A DNA stretch of 55,940 bases from Pseudoroseomonas ludipueritiae (GTDB taxonomy: Bacteria > Pseudomonadota > Alphaproteobacteria > Acetobacterales > Acetobacteraceae): positions 1 to 55,940 of the forward strand of contig NZ_JACTUZ010000016.1 of the NCBI RefSeq assembly GCF_014490445.1, given 5' to 3'. The number at the start of each line of letters is the position of its first letter. The stretch's first letter is position 1. A model generated the notes under the pieces. That model worked only from the letters and a program-made list of their open reading frames with translations. It ran no database searches and was not told where the DNA came from. Below are positions 44,097 to 51,611 of the stretch, in pieces. Both the position numbers and the translations under genes were made by a program.

Positions 44097-45289
44097 AGCG
44101 CTCCCATCTCCCGCAATTCGGCGACGCGCGCCGCATCCATGCCGAGGCGCCGGGCCAGCACCTCCTCCGTATGCTCGCCCAGCAGCGGCGGGCGGCCCAC
44201 CTCCGGGTTGGCCCAGCCCTCGAAGCGCAGCGGCACGGGCAGGGCCGGGAACTCGCCCAGCACCGGATGCTCGAAGCGCGACACCATGCCGCGCGCCTGC
44301 ACGTGCTCGTCGGCCAATACCTCGTCCAGCGCCAGCACGGGGCCGGCGGGCACGCCAGCGCCGTCCAGCCTCGCGAAGGCTTCCCCGCGTGGCAGGCGGG
44401 CCATGGCGGCGTTGAGGGCCTGCATCACCTCCTCCCGCCGCGCCACGCGCCCGGCATTGGTGGACAGGCCGGCATCGGCCGCCAGCTCCGTCAGCCCCAG
44501 CGCGGCGCAGAGCGGCGCCCAGTGCTGGTCGCTGGCCGTGATATGCAGGTAGCGGTCGTCGGCGCAGCGGAAGCTGGCGCTGGGTACCCGGCCCGGATGC
44601 TCGGTGCCCAGGCGCGGCGGCACCTCGCCCAGGGCGAAGTTGCGGGCCGCCGCGATGGTCAGCAGCGCCACCTGCGCGTCAAACATGGAGAGGTCCACAT
44701 GGCCGCCCTTGCCGGTGCGGTCGCGCCCGCGCAGGGCCGCCAGGATGGCGATGGCGGCCCAGAGGCCGGAGGACAGGTCGGCCACCGGCAGCCCCGGCTT
44801 CACTGGCCCGCCGCCGCGCTCCCCGGTCAGGCCCATCAGCCCGCCCATGGCCTGGAAGACGGTGTCGTAGCCCTTCCGCTTCGCATAGGGCCCGGTCTGG
44901 CCGAAGCCGGTGCAGGACAGGTACACCAGGCGCGGATTGACCTCCGACAGCGCGGCGTAGTCCAGCCCGCGCCTCCCCAATGTGCCGACAGGGAAATTCT
45001 CCACCAGCACATCCGCCTGCGCGGCGAGGTCGCGGATCACGCGCCGCCCTTCCTCATGCCGCAGGTTGACGGTGATGGAGGATTTGGAGCGGTTGCAGGC
45101 CATGTAATAGCCACTGACGCTGCCGCCCTGCGCCTCGGCGAAAGGCTCGAAGCCGCGGGTCTCGTCGCCGCTGCCGGGTTGCTCCACCTTGATGACCTCG
45201 GCGCCCATCTCGGCCAGCAGCATGGTGGCGAAGGGGCAGGCCAGGACCCGCGACAGGTCCAGGATCACCAGGCCGTCCAGGGGCTTCAT
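44093..45289 (-). CDS. CaiB/BaiF (family III) CoA-transferase
   Basis: 398 residues. LDGLVILDLSRVLACPFATMLLAEMGAEVIKVE is the defining N-terminus, followed by RSKSSITVNLRHEEGR, LVENFPVGTLGRRGLDY and YLSCTGFGQTGPYAKRKGYDTVFQAMGG, in which the Asp of GYDT is the expected catalytic aspartate. The C-terminal GMVSRFEHPVLGEFPALPVPLRF is also typical. Such enzymes move CoA between acids through an enzyme-bound anhydride. In this operon it may activate the imported acid or recycle CoA from a product. ATGA overlaps on both sides. Confidence 0.94.
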   Translation of the reverse strand: MKPLDGLVILDLSRVLACPFATMLLAEMGAEVIKVEQPGSGDETRGFEPFAEAQGGSVSGYYMACNRSKSSITVNLRHEEGRRVIRDLAAQADVLVENFPVGTLGRRGLDYAALSEVNPRLVYLSCTGFGQTGPYAKRKGYDTVFQAMGGLMGLTGERGGGPVKPGLPVADLSSGLWAAIAILAALRGRDRTGKGGHVDLSMFDAQVALLTIAAARNFALGEVPPRLGTEHPGRVPSASFRCADDRYLHITASDQHWAPLCAALGLTELAADAGLSTNAGRVARREEVMQALNAAMARLPRGEAFARLDGAGVPAGPVLALDEVLADEHVQARGMVSRFEHPVLGEFPALPVPLRFEGWANPEVGRPPLLGEHTEEVLARRLGMDAARVAELREMGAL

Positions 45290-45984
45290 GCGAATTCCTC
45301 CCGCAGCGCGCGTGCCTGCGCGAAGCCTTCTTCCAAGGGGCGCGCGCCGGCGGCGCAGAGCCGCTTCAGCGCCAGCATGCGCGGCGGCGGCAAGGTGGCC
45401 AGCGAGGCCGCCAGGCTGACCGCGGCCGCCAGCAGCTCATCCTCCGGCACCGGGTTGGCGCAGAGGCCCAGCCGCTGCGCTTCGTCTGCCGGCAGGTCAT
45501 CGCCAGTGGCCAGCAGGCGGAACACCTCGCGCGGCGGCAGGTGCCGCAGCAGCACCGGGGCCATCAGGGCCGGCAGCATGCCATGCCGCGCCTCAGGGAA
45601 ACCCAGCTTCGCGCCCGGCGCCATCAGCATGGCGTCGCAGCCCAGCGCCAGGGCGGCGCCGGCCCCCAGCGCGGCGCCATGCACCGCCGCCACCACGGGC
45701 TTGCCGATGCGGCCCGGCGCCAGCAGCACCGTCTCGCTCAACGCCGACCTTGCGGCGCGCGCATCAGGGTCGGCGGCGATGGCGCGGATCTCGCCCAGGT
45801 CCGCCCCGGCGCAGAAGCCGGGTCCATCCGCCGCCAGGACCACGGCGCGCACCACCTCTTCCGCCGCCGCCTCCGCCAGCGCCTCCACCAGGCCCTGTGC
45901 GGTGGCCGTGTCCAGCGCGTTGCGCTTCTGCGGCCGGGACAGGAACAGCAGCCGCACGCCGTCCCGCGTGTCCTGCCGGATCAT
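45286..45984 (-). CDS. Enoyl-CoA hydratase/isomerase family protein (2)
   Basis: 232 residues from the ATG at 45984, which overlaps the upstream stop (ATGA); the open frame extends further but would run into the neighbouring gene. Crotonase motifs: LFLSRPQKRNALDTA, GPGFCAGADLGEIR and VHGAALGAGAALALGCD. The first catalytic Glu position is Ala here, while a Glu in FPEARHGML fits the second. That pattern suggests an isomerase or a hydratase of the one-Glu type rather than a classical two-Glu crotonase. Substrate unknown. Confidence 0.88.
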   Translation of the reverse strand: MIRQDTRDGVRLLFLSRPQKRNALDTATAQGLVEALAEAAAEEVVRAVVLAADGPGFCAGADLGEIRAIAADPDARAARSALSETVLLAPGRIGKPVVAAVHGAALGAGAALALGCDAMLMAPGAKLGFPEARHGMLPALMAPVLLRHLPPREVFRLLATGDDLPADEAQRLGLCANPVPEDELLAAAVSLAASLATLPPPRMLALKRLCAAGARPLEEGFAQARALREEFA

Positions 45985-46955
45985 GCCGGCGCCAGCGCGG
46001 GCAGACCGGCGAGGCGGCGGCGGGCGGCCTCGGCACCCTCGACCAGCCGCCGCATCACCACGGCGGCGGGGGGAATGTCGTCGATCAGCCCGGCGGTCTG
46101 CCCGGCCTCGACCTTGCCCCATTCCACATCGCCATCCAGCGCGGCGAGCTTCAGGCTGCGGCTGTTATAGAGCAGCGCCAGCGCCTCCTTCTCATGCCCG
46201 GCACGCTCGGCGGCATCGACCTCATCCGTGAAGCGGTTGCGCAACTGCCGCACCGGCAGCCCGCCGCGCCCCACCAGCGTGGTATCGGCCAGGGCGGCCT
46301 TGCGCACCATTTCCTTGTAGGCCGGGTGCACCGTGGCTTCCTCCGTCATCAGGAAGCGGGTGCCGAGCTGCGCGCCTTCCGCGCCCAGGGCGAACATGGC
46401 GGCGATGCCCTCGCCATCCGCCACGCCGCCGGCGCCGATCACCGGCAGCGACACCGCCTTCACCACCGCCCGCACCATCACCATCGCCGAAACCTCGTCC
46501 GGTGCCGGGTGGCCGCCAGCCTCGCCGCCCACGACGATCAAACCATCCACACCCGCCGCCTCCGCCTTCATGGCATGCAAGGGCGAGGCGACAACATGCA
46601 GCCACTTCGCGCCATAGGCCCGGAAGCGCGGCAGATGCGCCTTTGGCCCGCCCTGGGAGCCGATCACCACCGGCACGCGCTCGGCCTCGGCGATATCGAG
46701 GAATTCGCCGGAGCGCTTGTTATAGAGCGGGATATTGACGGCGAAGGGCGCGTCGGTGCCGGCGCGCACGGCGCGGATGGACTCCAGCAACGCATCAGGC
46801 CGCATCGGCCCGGCGGCGATCGTTCCCAATCCGCCCGCCCGCGCCACGGCCAGCGCCAGCGCGGCGGAGGAAGAGGCCCAGCTCATCCCGCCCTGCACAA
46901 TAGGATAGCGGATGCCGAGAAGACCCGGCAGGCGCGAAGCAAAGCCGAATTCCAT
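45981..46955 (-). CDS. Nitronate monooxygenase-like flavoprotein (NPD/FabK fold)
   Basis: 324 residues from the ATG at 46955, which shares one base with the stop of the Bug gene (TGATG). TIM-barrel FMN protein: LGIRYPIVQGGMSWASSSAALALAVARAGGLGTIAAG, then VVIGSQGGPKAHL, VVGGEAGGHPAPDE (phosphate/His motif) and VIGAGGVADGEGIAAMFALGAEGAQLGTRFL. Family members oxidise nitronates or act as enoyl reductases. Inside an acyl-CoA operon it may be a reductase or detoxifying oxygenase; this is not resolved by sequence. Confidence 0.88.
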   Translation of the reverse strand: MEFGFASRLPGLLGIRYPIVQGGMSWASSSAALALAVARAGGLGTIAAGPMRPDALLESIRAVRAGTDAPFAVNIPLYNKRSGEFLDIAEAERVPVVIGSQGGPKAHLPRFRAYGAKWLHVVASPLHAMKAEAAGVDGLIVVGGEAGGHPAPDEVSAMVMVRAVVKAVSLPVIGAGGVADGEGIAAMFALGAEGAQLGTRFLMTEEATVHPAYKEMVRKAALADTTLVGRGGLPVRQLRNRFTDEVDAAERAGHEKEALALLYNSRSLKLAALDGDVEWGKVEAGQTAGLIDDIPPAAVVMRRLVEGAEAARRRLAGLPALAPA

Positions 46956-47932
46956 CACAGCGATTCCGCACCGCTCTGCTTCACCAGCGGTCCCCATTTC
47001 GCGGCCTCCGCCTGCAGGAAATCAAGATAGGCTTCCGGCGCCAGTGGCGATGCCTCGCCACCCTGCGCCGCGAAGCCCTGCGCCAGCTCCGGGCTGTTCA
47101 GCGCGCGCGTGGCAGCGTCGCGCATGCCTTCGCGGATATGGGCCGGCGTGGCGGCGGGCAGGGCCAGGCCGTACCAGTTGTCCGAGATGACGCGCGGCAG
47201 GCCAAGCTCCGCCGTGGTCGGCACATCCGGCAGGCTCGGCACGCGCTGCGCGGTGGTGACGGCCAGCGGGCGGAAGGCCCCCGCCTCGATATGCGGCCGC
47301 AGCGCCGGCACGTCGGCAATCAGGTAGGTAAAGCGGCCACTCAGCAGGTCGGTGGCCGCCGGGGCGACGCCGCGGTAAGGAATGTGCAGCGCCTCCATCT
47401 TCGCTTCCGAGGCCAGAAGCGCGCTGGCCAGATGCGTGATGGAGCCGACGCCGGCCGAGCCGTAGTTCACCGAGCCCGGCTTCTGCTTCGCCAGCGCCAC
47501 CAGCGCGGCGAGCTCCTTGATGTCGGACTTCGCGTTCACCACCAGCACTTCCGGCACGCGCACCACCAGCGTCAGATGCGCCAGGTCCTTGTAGACATCG
47601 AAAGGCATCTGCTGCTGCGGCATGGCCGGCGCGATGGATAGCGCGCCGGGGCCGGTGAAGCCGAGGGTCGAGCCATCCGGCGCGGACTTGGCCACGGCGT
47701 CGGTTCCCAGCAGGCCGCCGGCACCGCCACGGTTCTCCACCACCACGGGCTGGCGCAACTCCTTGCCGAGCGCATCGGCGAAGACGCGGCCGAAGATATC
47801 GGCTGGGCCGCCTGCCGCGAAGGGAACGAACATGCGCACCGGCCGCTCCGGCAGCCAGCCACTGGCGGCGCGGGCCCGGACCGCCGGAAGGGCCAGCGTG
47901 GTCGCCAGCAGGGTGCGTCGCTTCAGCATCAT
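46955..47932 (-). CDS. Bug/TctC-type binding protein (3), first gene of CoA operon
   Basis: 325 residues with signal peptide MMLKRRTLLATTLALPAVRA ending RAA, and AAGGAGG just upstream of two adjacent ATGs. Bug motifs: LPERPVRMFVPFAAGGPADIFGRVFAD, VVVENRGGAGGLLGTDAVA, GSAGVGSITHLASALL and LHIPYRGVAPAATDLLSG. It leads the six-gene operon ending with the AMP ligase, so it probably captures the substrate of that pathway. Its promoter is shared with a divergent Bug gene and carries the MarR-type palindrome. Confidence 0.93.
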   Translation of the reverse strand: MMLKRRTLLATTLALPAVRARAASGWLPERPVRMFVPFAAGGPADIFGRVFADALGKELRQPVVVENRGGAGGLLGTDAVAKSAPDGSTLGFTGPGALSIAPAMPQQQMPFDVYKDLAHLTLVVRVPEVLVVNAKSDIKELAALVALAKQKPGSVNYGSAGVGSITHLASALLASEAKMEALHIPYRGVAPAATDLLSGRFTYLIADVPALRPHIEAGAFRPLAVTTAQRVPSLPDVPTTAELGLPRVISDNWYGLALPAATPAHIREGMRDAATRALNSPELAQGFAAQGGEASPLAPEAYLDFLQAEAAKWGPLVKQSGAESL

Positions 47933-47982
47933 CGTCCTCCTTGCGTGGGCTTGCTGCCCCTTCGCCGGAGAACCTAGGCTTG

Positions 47983-48003
47983 TTTGTTGATAATATCAAC
48001 CAT
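47983..48003. promoter_or_regulatory. MarR-type operator copy 1 (GTTGA-TAATA-TCAAC core)
   Basis: Perfect palindrome GTTGATA-A-TATCAAC at 47986-48000 inside the 21-mer TTTGTTGATAATATCAACCAT. It sits midway between the divergent starts at 47932 (minus) and 48061 (plus), about 53 and 60 bases from each. 18 of 21 bases are repeated at 52778-52798 next to the marR gene. Confidence 0.75.
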
Positions 48004-48060
48004 CAGGCATAGCCTTCTGCCGGCCGGAAACAAGGCAGAACAATGAAGGGAGAAATCGAT

Positions 48061-49029
48061 ATGGTGGCCACGCGACGCGGGCTGCTGGCGGCGGCAGGCA
48101 CCCTGGCGCTGCCGCTGGAGACCATGGCACAGGCGCGGCCCTGGCCGGACCGCACCGTGCGTTTCGTCATACCCTTCGCACCTGGCGGCCCGGTGGAAGT
48201 TCCGGCGCGCTTCATCGCGGAGCGATTGACGGCCGCTTTGGGGCAGAGCGTCATTGTCGAGACGCGGCCCGGCGCGGGCGGCGCGCTGGGCATCCAGTAC
48301 GTGGTGCAGACGGCGGACCCGCATGTGCTGCTGTTCACCACCTCCTCCGTGGCAGTGCTGCCATCGTTGCTGGCCGAGCCGGGCTACGATCCGTTTCGTG
48401 ACCTGGTGCCGGTCAGCATGATCGTGGATGTGCCCATGGCCATCCTGGTGCGGCCGGACTGGCCGGCGCGCAGCCTGGAGGATTTCCTGCGACAGGCGCG
48501 AAAGAACCCGCAGCGCTTTTCCTTCGGCTCCTCCGGCGCCGGTTCCACCACGCATCTGGCAGGGGAGTTGCTGAAGGTACGCGCCGGCATCGACATCCTG
48601 CACGTGCCCTATCGCGGTGGGGCGCAGGCGGTGAACGCGCTTTACGCCGGCGATACCGACATGCTGATCACGGGGCTGATCGAAACCATGACGCATGTGC
48701 GGGATGGGCGGCTGCGCGCGCTGGCCGTCACTTCTCCCCAGCGCAGCCCCGCGCTGCCGGACATACCGGCAGTTGCGGAGGAAGTCCCGGATTACAGCCT
48801 CAACATCTGGTACGGGCTGTTCGGCCCGCATGGCACGCCGCCAGGCGTGGTGCAGCGGCTGGCGAGCGAGATGGCGCCGCTGCGCGAGAACACGCCGCTG
48901 GCCGAGCGCATGGCCGCATCCGGCGCGAGGCTGCTGCTGGATGGGCCCGGGCCGCTGGAAGCCCGCATGCGGGCCGAGGTGCCCTTGTGGAAGGAGGTGG
49001 TCGCCTCCGCCGGCATCAAGCTGGAATAG
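48061..49029 (+). CDS. Bug/TctC-type binding protein (4)
   Basis: 322 residues from the ATG at 48061, preceded by GAAGGGAGA at seven bases; an ATG 18 bases earlier lies before that site. The signal peptide is MVATRRGLLAAAGTLALPLE then TMAQ. Bug motifs: WPDRTVRFVIPFAPGGPVEVPARFIAERL, VIVETRPGAGGALGIQYV, SSGAGSTTHLAGELL and LHVPYRGGAQAVNALYAG. Divergent from Bug 3 across a shared MarR-type palindrome; its 3' end overlaps the convergent hydratase gene by 14 bases. Confidence 0.93.
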   Translation: MVATRRGLLAAAGTLALPLETMAQARPWPDRTVRFVIPFAPGGPVEVPARFIAERLTAALGQSVIVETRPGAGGALGIQYVVQTADPHVLLFTTSSVAVLPSLLAEPGYDPFRDLVPVSMIVDVPMAILVRPDWPARSLEDFLRQARKNPQRFSFGSSGAGSTTHLAGELLKVRAGIDILHVPYRGGAQAVNALYAGDTDMLITGLIETMTHVRDGRLRALAVTSPQRSPALPDIPAVAEEVPDYSLNIWYGLFGPHGTPPGVVQRLASEMAPLRENTPLAERMAASGARLLLDGPGPLEARMRAEVPLWKEVVASAGIKLE

Positions 49030-49825
49030 ATGCCCAGGCCGGCTGGCGCTTAGCCTTGAAGGCGGCGATGCCTTCCTCGGCCTCGCCGCCGGCCGCGCAG
49101 CGGGCGAAGGCCTGGGCGCCGGCCTCGGCGTAATCGCCAGGGACCGGATCGCCCAATGCGGCCAGCAGCGCCTTGGTTTCCGCCAGCGCGCCAGGGGCGC
49201 CTTGCAGCACATCCGCCACCACGGCGGCCGTGCGGGCGGCCAGCGCCGCCGCATCCGGCAGCACCTCATGCACCAGCCCGGTGGCCAGGGCCTGCGGCGC
49301 ACCGATGGTGGCGCCCTGCAGCACCAGCCGGCCAGCCTGGCTGCGGCCCATGCGGTGTGCCAGCCAGGGCAGGATCTGCGCCGGCACCAGCCCACGCCGG
49401 ACCTCCGGTGCCGCGAAGCGCGCCTCCGCCGAGGCCAGCGCGATATCCGCCGCGCAGACCAGGCCGAGCCCACCGGCGAAGGCGGAGCCCTCGACGTCGG
49501 CGATCACCACCTGCGGCAGCGCGGCGATCGTCGCCAGCCGTGTGGCGGTGCGGCGGTTCCGGCTCAACTGCCGGGCGAGCTTCTCTTCGGGCGGCAATGG
49601 CGTGCCGGCTTCCGCGAGGTCGAGGCCCGCGCAGAAATGCCCGCCCGCGCCGGAGATGACCAGCACGCGCGCCCCGCGATCCTCGGCCAGCTCCGCCAGC
49701 AGCGCATCCAGTTGCCCGACCAGTTCGGCGTTCATGGCATTGCGCCGCGCCGGGCGGTTCAGGATGGCGCGGACCACGGCGCCGTCGCGCCGCACCAGCA
49801 GCGGGGCTTGTTCGTCGGTGCTCAT
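49016..49825 (-). CDS. Enoyl-CoA hydratase family protein (3), methylglutaconyl-CoA hydratase-like
   Basis: 269-residue crotonase-fold protein. Motifs: ILNRPARRNAMNAELV, GGHFCAGLDLAEAG, VEGSAFAGGLGLVCAADIALA and FAAPEVRRGLVPAQILPWLAHRMG. The combination FAGGLGLxxAxD plus xEVRRGLxPAxI with a single Glu resembles methylglutaconyl-CoA and related branched enoyl-CoA hydratases (LiuC/AtuE type). It directly follows an HMG-CoA-lyase-like gene with ATGA overlap, which supports a branched-chain hydration-cleavage pair. Last gene of its operon, overlapping the convergent Bug gene by 14 bases. Confidence 0.87.
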   Translation of the reverse strand: MSTDEQAPLLVRRDGAVVRAILNRPARRNAMNAELVGQLDALLAELAEDRGARVLVISGAGGHFCAGLDLAEAGTPLPPEEKLARQLSRNRRTATRLATIAALPQVVIADVEGSAFAGGLGLVCAADIALASAEARFAAPEVRRGLVPAQILPWLAHRMGRSQAGRLVLQGATIGAPQALATGLVHEVLPDAAALAARTAAVVADVLQGAPGALAETKALLAALGDPVPGDYAEAGAQAFARCAAGGEAEEGIAAFKAKRQPAWASIPA

Positions 49826-50745
49826 GCGTGTTCTCCCAGGCGCGTGGTGCGGGCATGCAGGCGGCGGCCCAGCAGGGCTTCGGCGGCACGGCCGGTGTCG
49901 CGCAGGCGCGCGATGTCCAGGCCGGTGCGCAGGCCCATGGCTTCGAAGAGCGTCGCCAGATCCTCCGTGCAGACATTGCCGGTGAAGCCCTCGCCATAGG
50001 CGATCTCGGCCGGATGCCCGCCAGTGCCGCCCAGCGCCGTGTCGAAATAGGTGATGCCCGCTTCCAGCGCCGCGACGTAGTTGGCCAGGCCGGTGCCACG
50101 CGAATCATGGAAATGCGCGATGACCACGGCGTCCCGCGGCAATTCGGCCTGTAGCAGCCGCATCAGTTCCCGCACGCGTGGCGGCGTGGCGCTGCCGATG
50201 GTGTCGCCCACCGCGATGCGCTTCACGCCCAGTGCCAGGTAGCGCCGCGCATCCTCCACCACGCGCGCGGGCGGTGTCGGCCCATCGAAGGGGCAGTCGA
50301 AGGCGACGGAAATGGTGCCGACGGTGGTGAAGGCATCCCCGGCCAGCGCCGCCATCTCCTCCACATTGCGCCACTGCTCGGCGCGGGAGCGGCGGAGGTT
50401 GCGCTGCGTATGGCCCTCGGAGGCCGAGACCAGAAAGCTGATCTCCTCCGGCGGCCGCGCATCGCGGGTGGCCAGGGCGCGCTGCACGGCGGCGGGGTTC
50501 GGACAGGTGGCCTTGAACAGCACGCCCGGGCGCGGCGGCACGGCCTCCAGCACCTCCACCGCATCGGCGAATTGCGGCACGTATTTCGGGTGGGAGAAGG
50601 AGGTGATCTCGATGCGGCGGAAGCCGCAATCCGCGATGCGCTCCAGCATGGCGGCCTTGTCGGCGGCGGGCAGCACGGTGGGCTCGTGCTGCAGCCCGTC
50701 GCGGGCGAAGCATTCGTTCAGGATGACGTCGGGCATCTCGGTCAT
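49822..50745 (-). CDS. HMG-CoA lyase-like (HMGL/pyruvate carboxyltransferase superfamily)
   Basis: 307-residue TIM-barrel lyase. Conserved: NECFARDGLQHEPTVLPAADK (RDGLQ motif), FRRIEITSFSHPKYVPQFADA, VGDTIGSATP and the metal-binding HFHDSRGTGLANYVAAL. The region equivalent to the catalytic GLGGCP loop of HMG-CoA lyase reads GGTGGHPAEIAYGEGFTGNVCTED, so His replaces the usual Cys. HMG-CoA lyases cleave 3-hydroxy-3-methylglutaryl-CoA to acetyl-CoA and acetoacetate; relatives act on other 3-hydroxy-3-methyl acyl-CoAs. The changed loop may mean altered substrate or mechanism. Coupled by ATGA to the ligase alpha subunit and to the hydratase. Confidence 0.88.
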   Translation of the reverse strand: MTEMPDVILNECFARDGLQHEPTVLPAADKAAMLERIADCGFRRIEITSFSHPKYVPQFADAVEVLEAVPPRPGVLFKATCPNPAAVQRALATRDARPPEEISFLVSASEGHTQRNLRRSRAEQWRNVEEMAALAGDAFTTVGTISVAFDCPFDGPTPPARVVEDARRYLALGVKRIAVGDTIGSATPPRVRELMRLLQAELPRDAVVIAHFHDSRGTGLANYVAALEAGITYFDTALGGTGGHPAEIAYGEGFTGNVCTEDLATLFEAMGLRTGLDIARLRDTGRAAEALLGRRLHARTTRLGEHA

Positions 50746-51611
50746 GCGGGGAGGAGATCCTTCAGCAGATCGATGGCGTCATAGGGCGTCAGCGCGACAT
50801 GGGCGCCGGCATCGCGCAGGGCGGCCAGCTTGGCGGCGGCGCCTTCCCGCGCATGGCCGATCAGGGCGCCGGCATGGCCCATCTGCCGCTCCGCCGGGGC
50901 ATGCCGGCCGGCAACCGTCGCGACCAGCGGCTTCGGGAAGCCCGCCAGCGCCTCGGCCAAGGCATATTCCTTGTCGCCGCCGATCTCGCCGCAATACAGC
51001 ACGGCGGCGGTGCCCGGGTCCTCGGCCAGCCCGGCCAGGTATTCATGCGGGTTGCGGCCGATGACGCTGTCGCCGCCCAGGTGGATGGCGATGCGCTGGC
51101 CGATGCCCGCCGCCGTCAGCAGCCGCGCCACGGTCAGGGTCAGCGTGCCGCTGCGGCCCAGCAGCGCCACCCGCCCGGGCATGCAGAAGGAAGGCGCGAC
51201 GGAGCCCAGCAACCCTTGCCCCGGCACGCAAAGCCCCAGCGTATTCGGCCCCACCAGCCAGCACCCGGCGGCGCGGGCCGCCTGCGCCGCGCGCAGCGTG
51301 TCATGCAGCGGCACATATTCGGCGGCGGCGACAATCGTGCGGATACCCATGGCGGCGCATTGGCGGATGGCGTCGCCCGTTCCTTCCGGCGGGGTGTAGA
51401 GGATGGCGGCATCCGCCGGGGCATCCAGGGCCGACAGGCCGTTCAACAGCGGCAATCCGTCCAACTTGCCGCCGCCCTTGCCCAGAGCGATGCCGGCCAC
51501 CACCGGTGTACCCGCCTCCCGCATGCCGGCCACCTGCCGGGCGGCGTAGCGGCCTGTGGGGTTGAACACCACGACCCGGCGGGGGAAGGCGTGCAGGAAA
51601 GGCGGCATCAT
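50742..51611 (-). CDS. Succinyl-CoA ligase-like alpha subunit (SucD-type)
   Basis: 289 residues. CoA-binding Rossmann domain (RVVVFNPTGRYAARQVAGMREAG, then NGLSALDAPADAAILYTPP) and ligase domain with GPNTLGLCVPGQGLLG. The phosphohistidine is in RQMGHAGALIG, matching the active His of SucD. With the beta subunit it should form an acid-CoA ligase using ATP or GTP. The set is diverged from housekeeping sucCD (e.g. the start is PFLHAFPRRVVVF rather than the usual SIL-type) and is embedded in a catabolic operon, so a substrate other than succinate is likely, such as malate, itaconate or a branched acid. ATGA overlaps on both sides. Confidence 0.88.
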   Translation of the reverse strand: MMPPFLHAFPRRVVVFNPTGRYAARQVAGMREAGTPVVAGIALGKGGGKLDGLPLLNGLSALDAPADAAILYTPPEGTGDAIRQCAAMGIRTIVAAAEYVPLHDTLRAAQAARAAGCWLVGPNTLGLCVPGQGLLGSVAPSFCMPGRVALLGRSGTLTLTVARLLTAAGIGQRIAIHLGGDSVIGRNPHEYLAGLAEDPGTAAVLYCGEIGGDKEYALAEALAGFPKPLVATVAGRHAPAERQMGHAGALIGHAREGAAAKLAALRDAGAHVALTPYDAIDLLKDLLPA

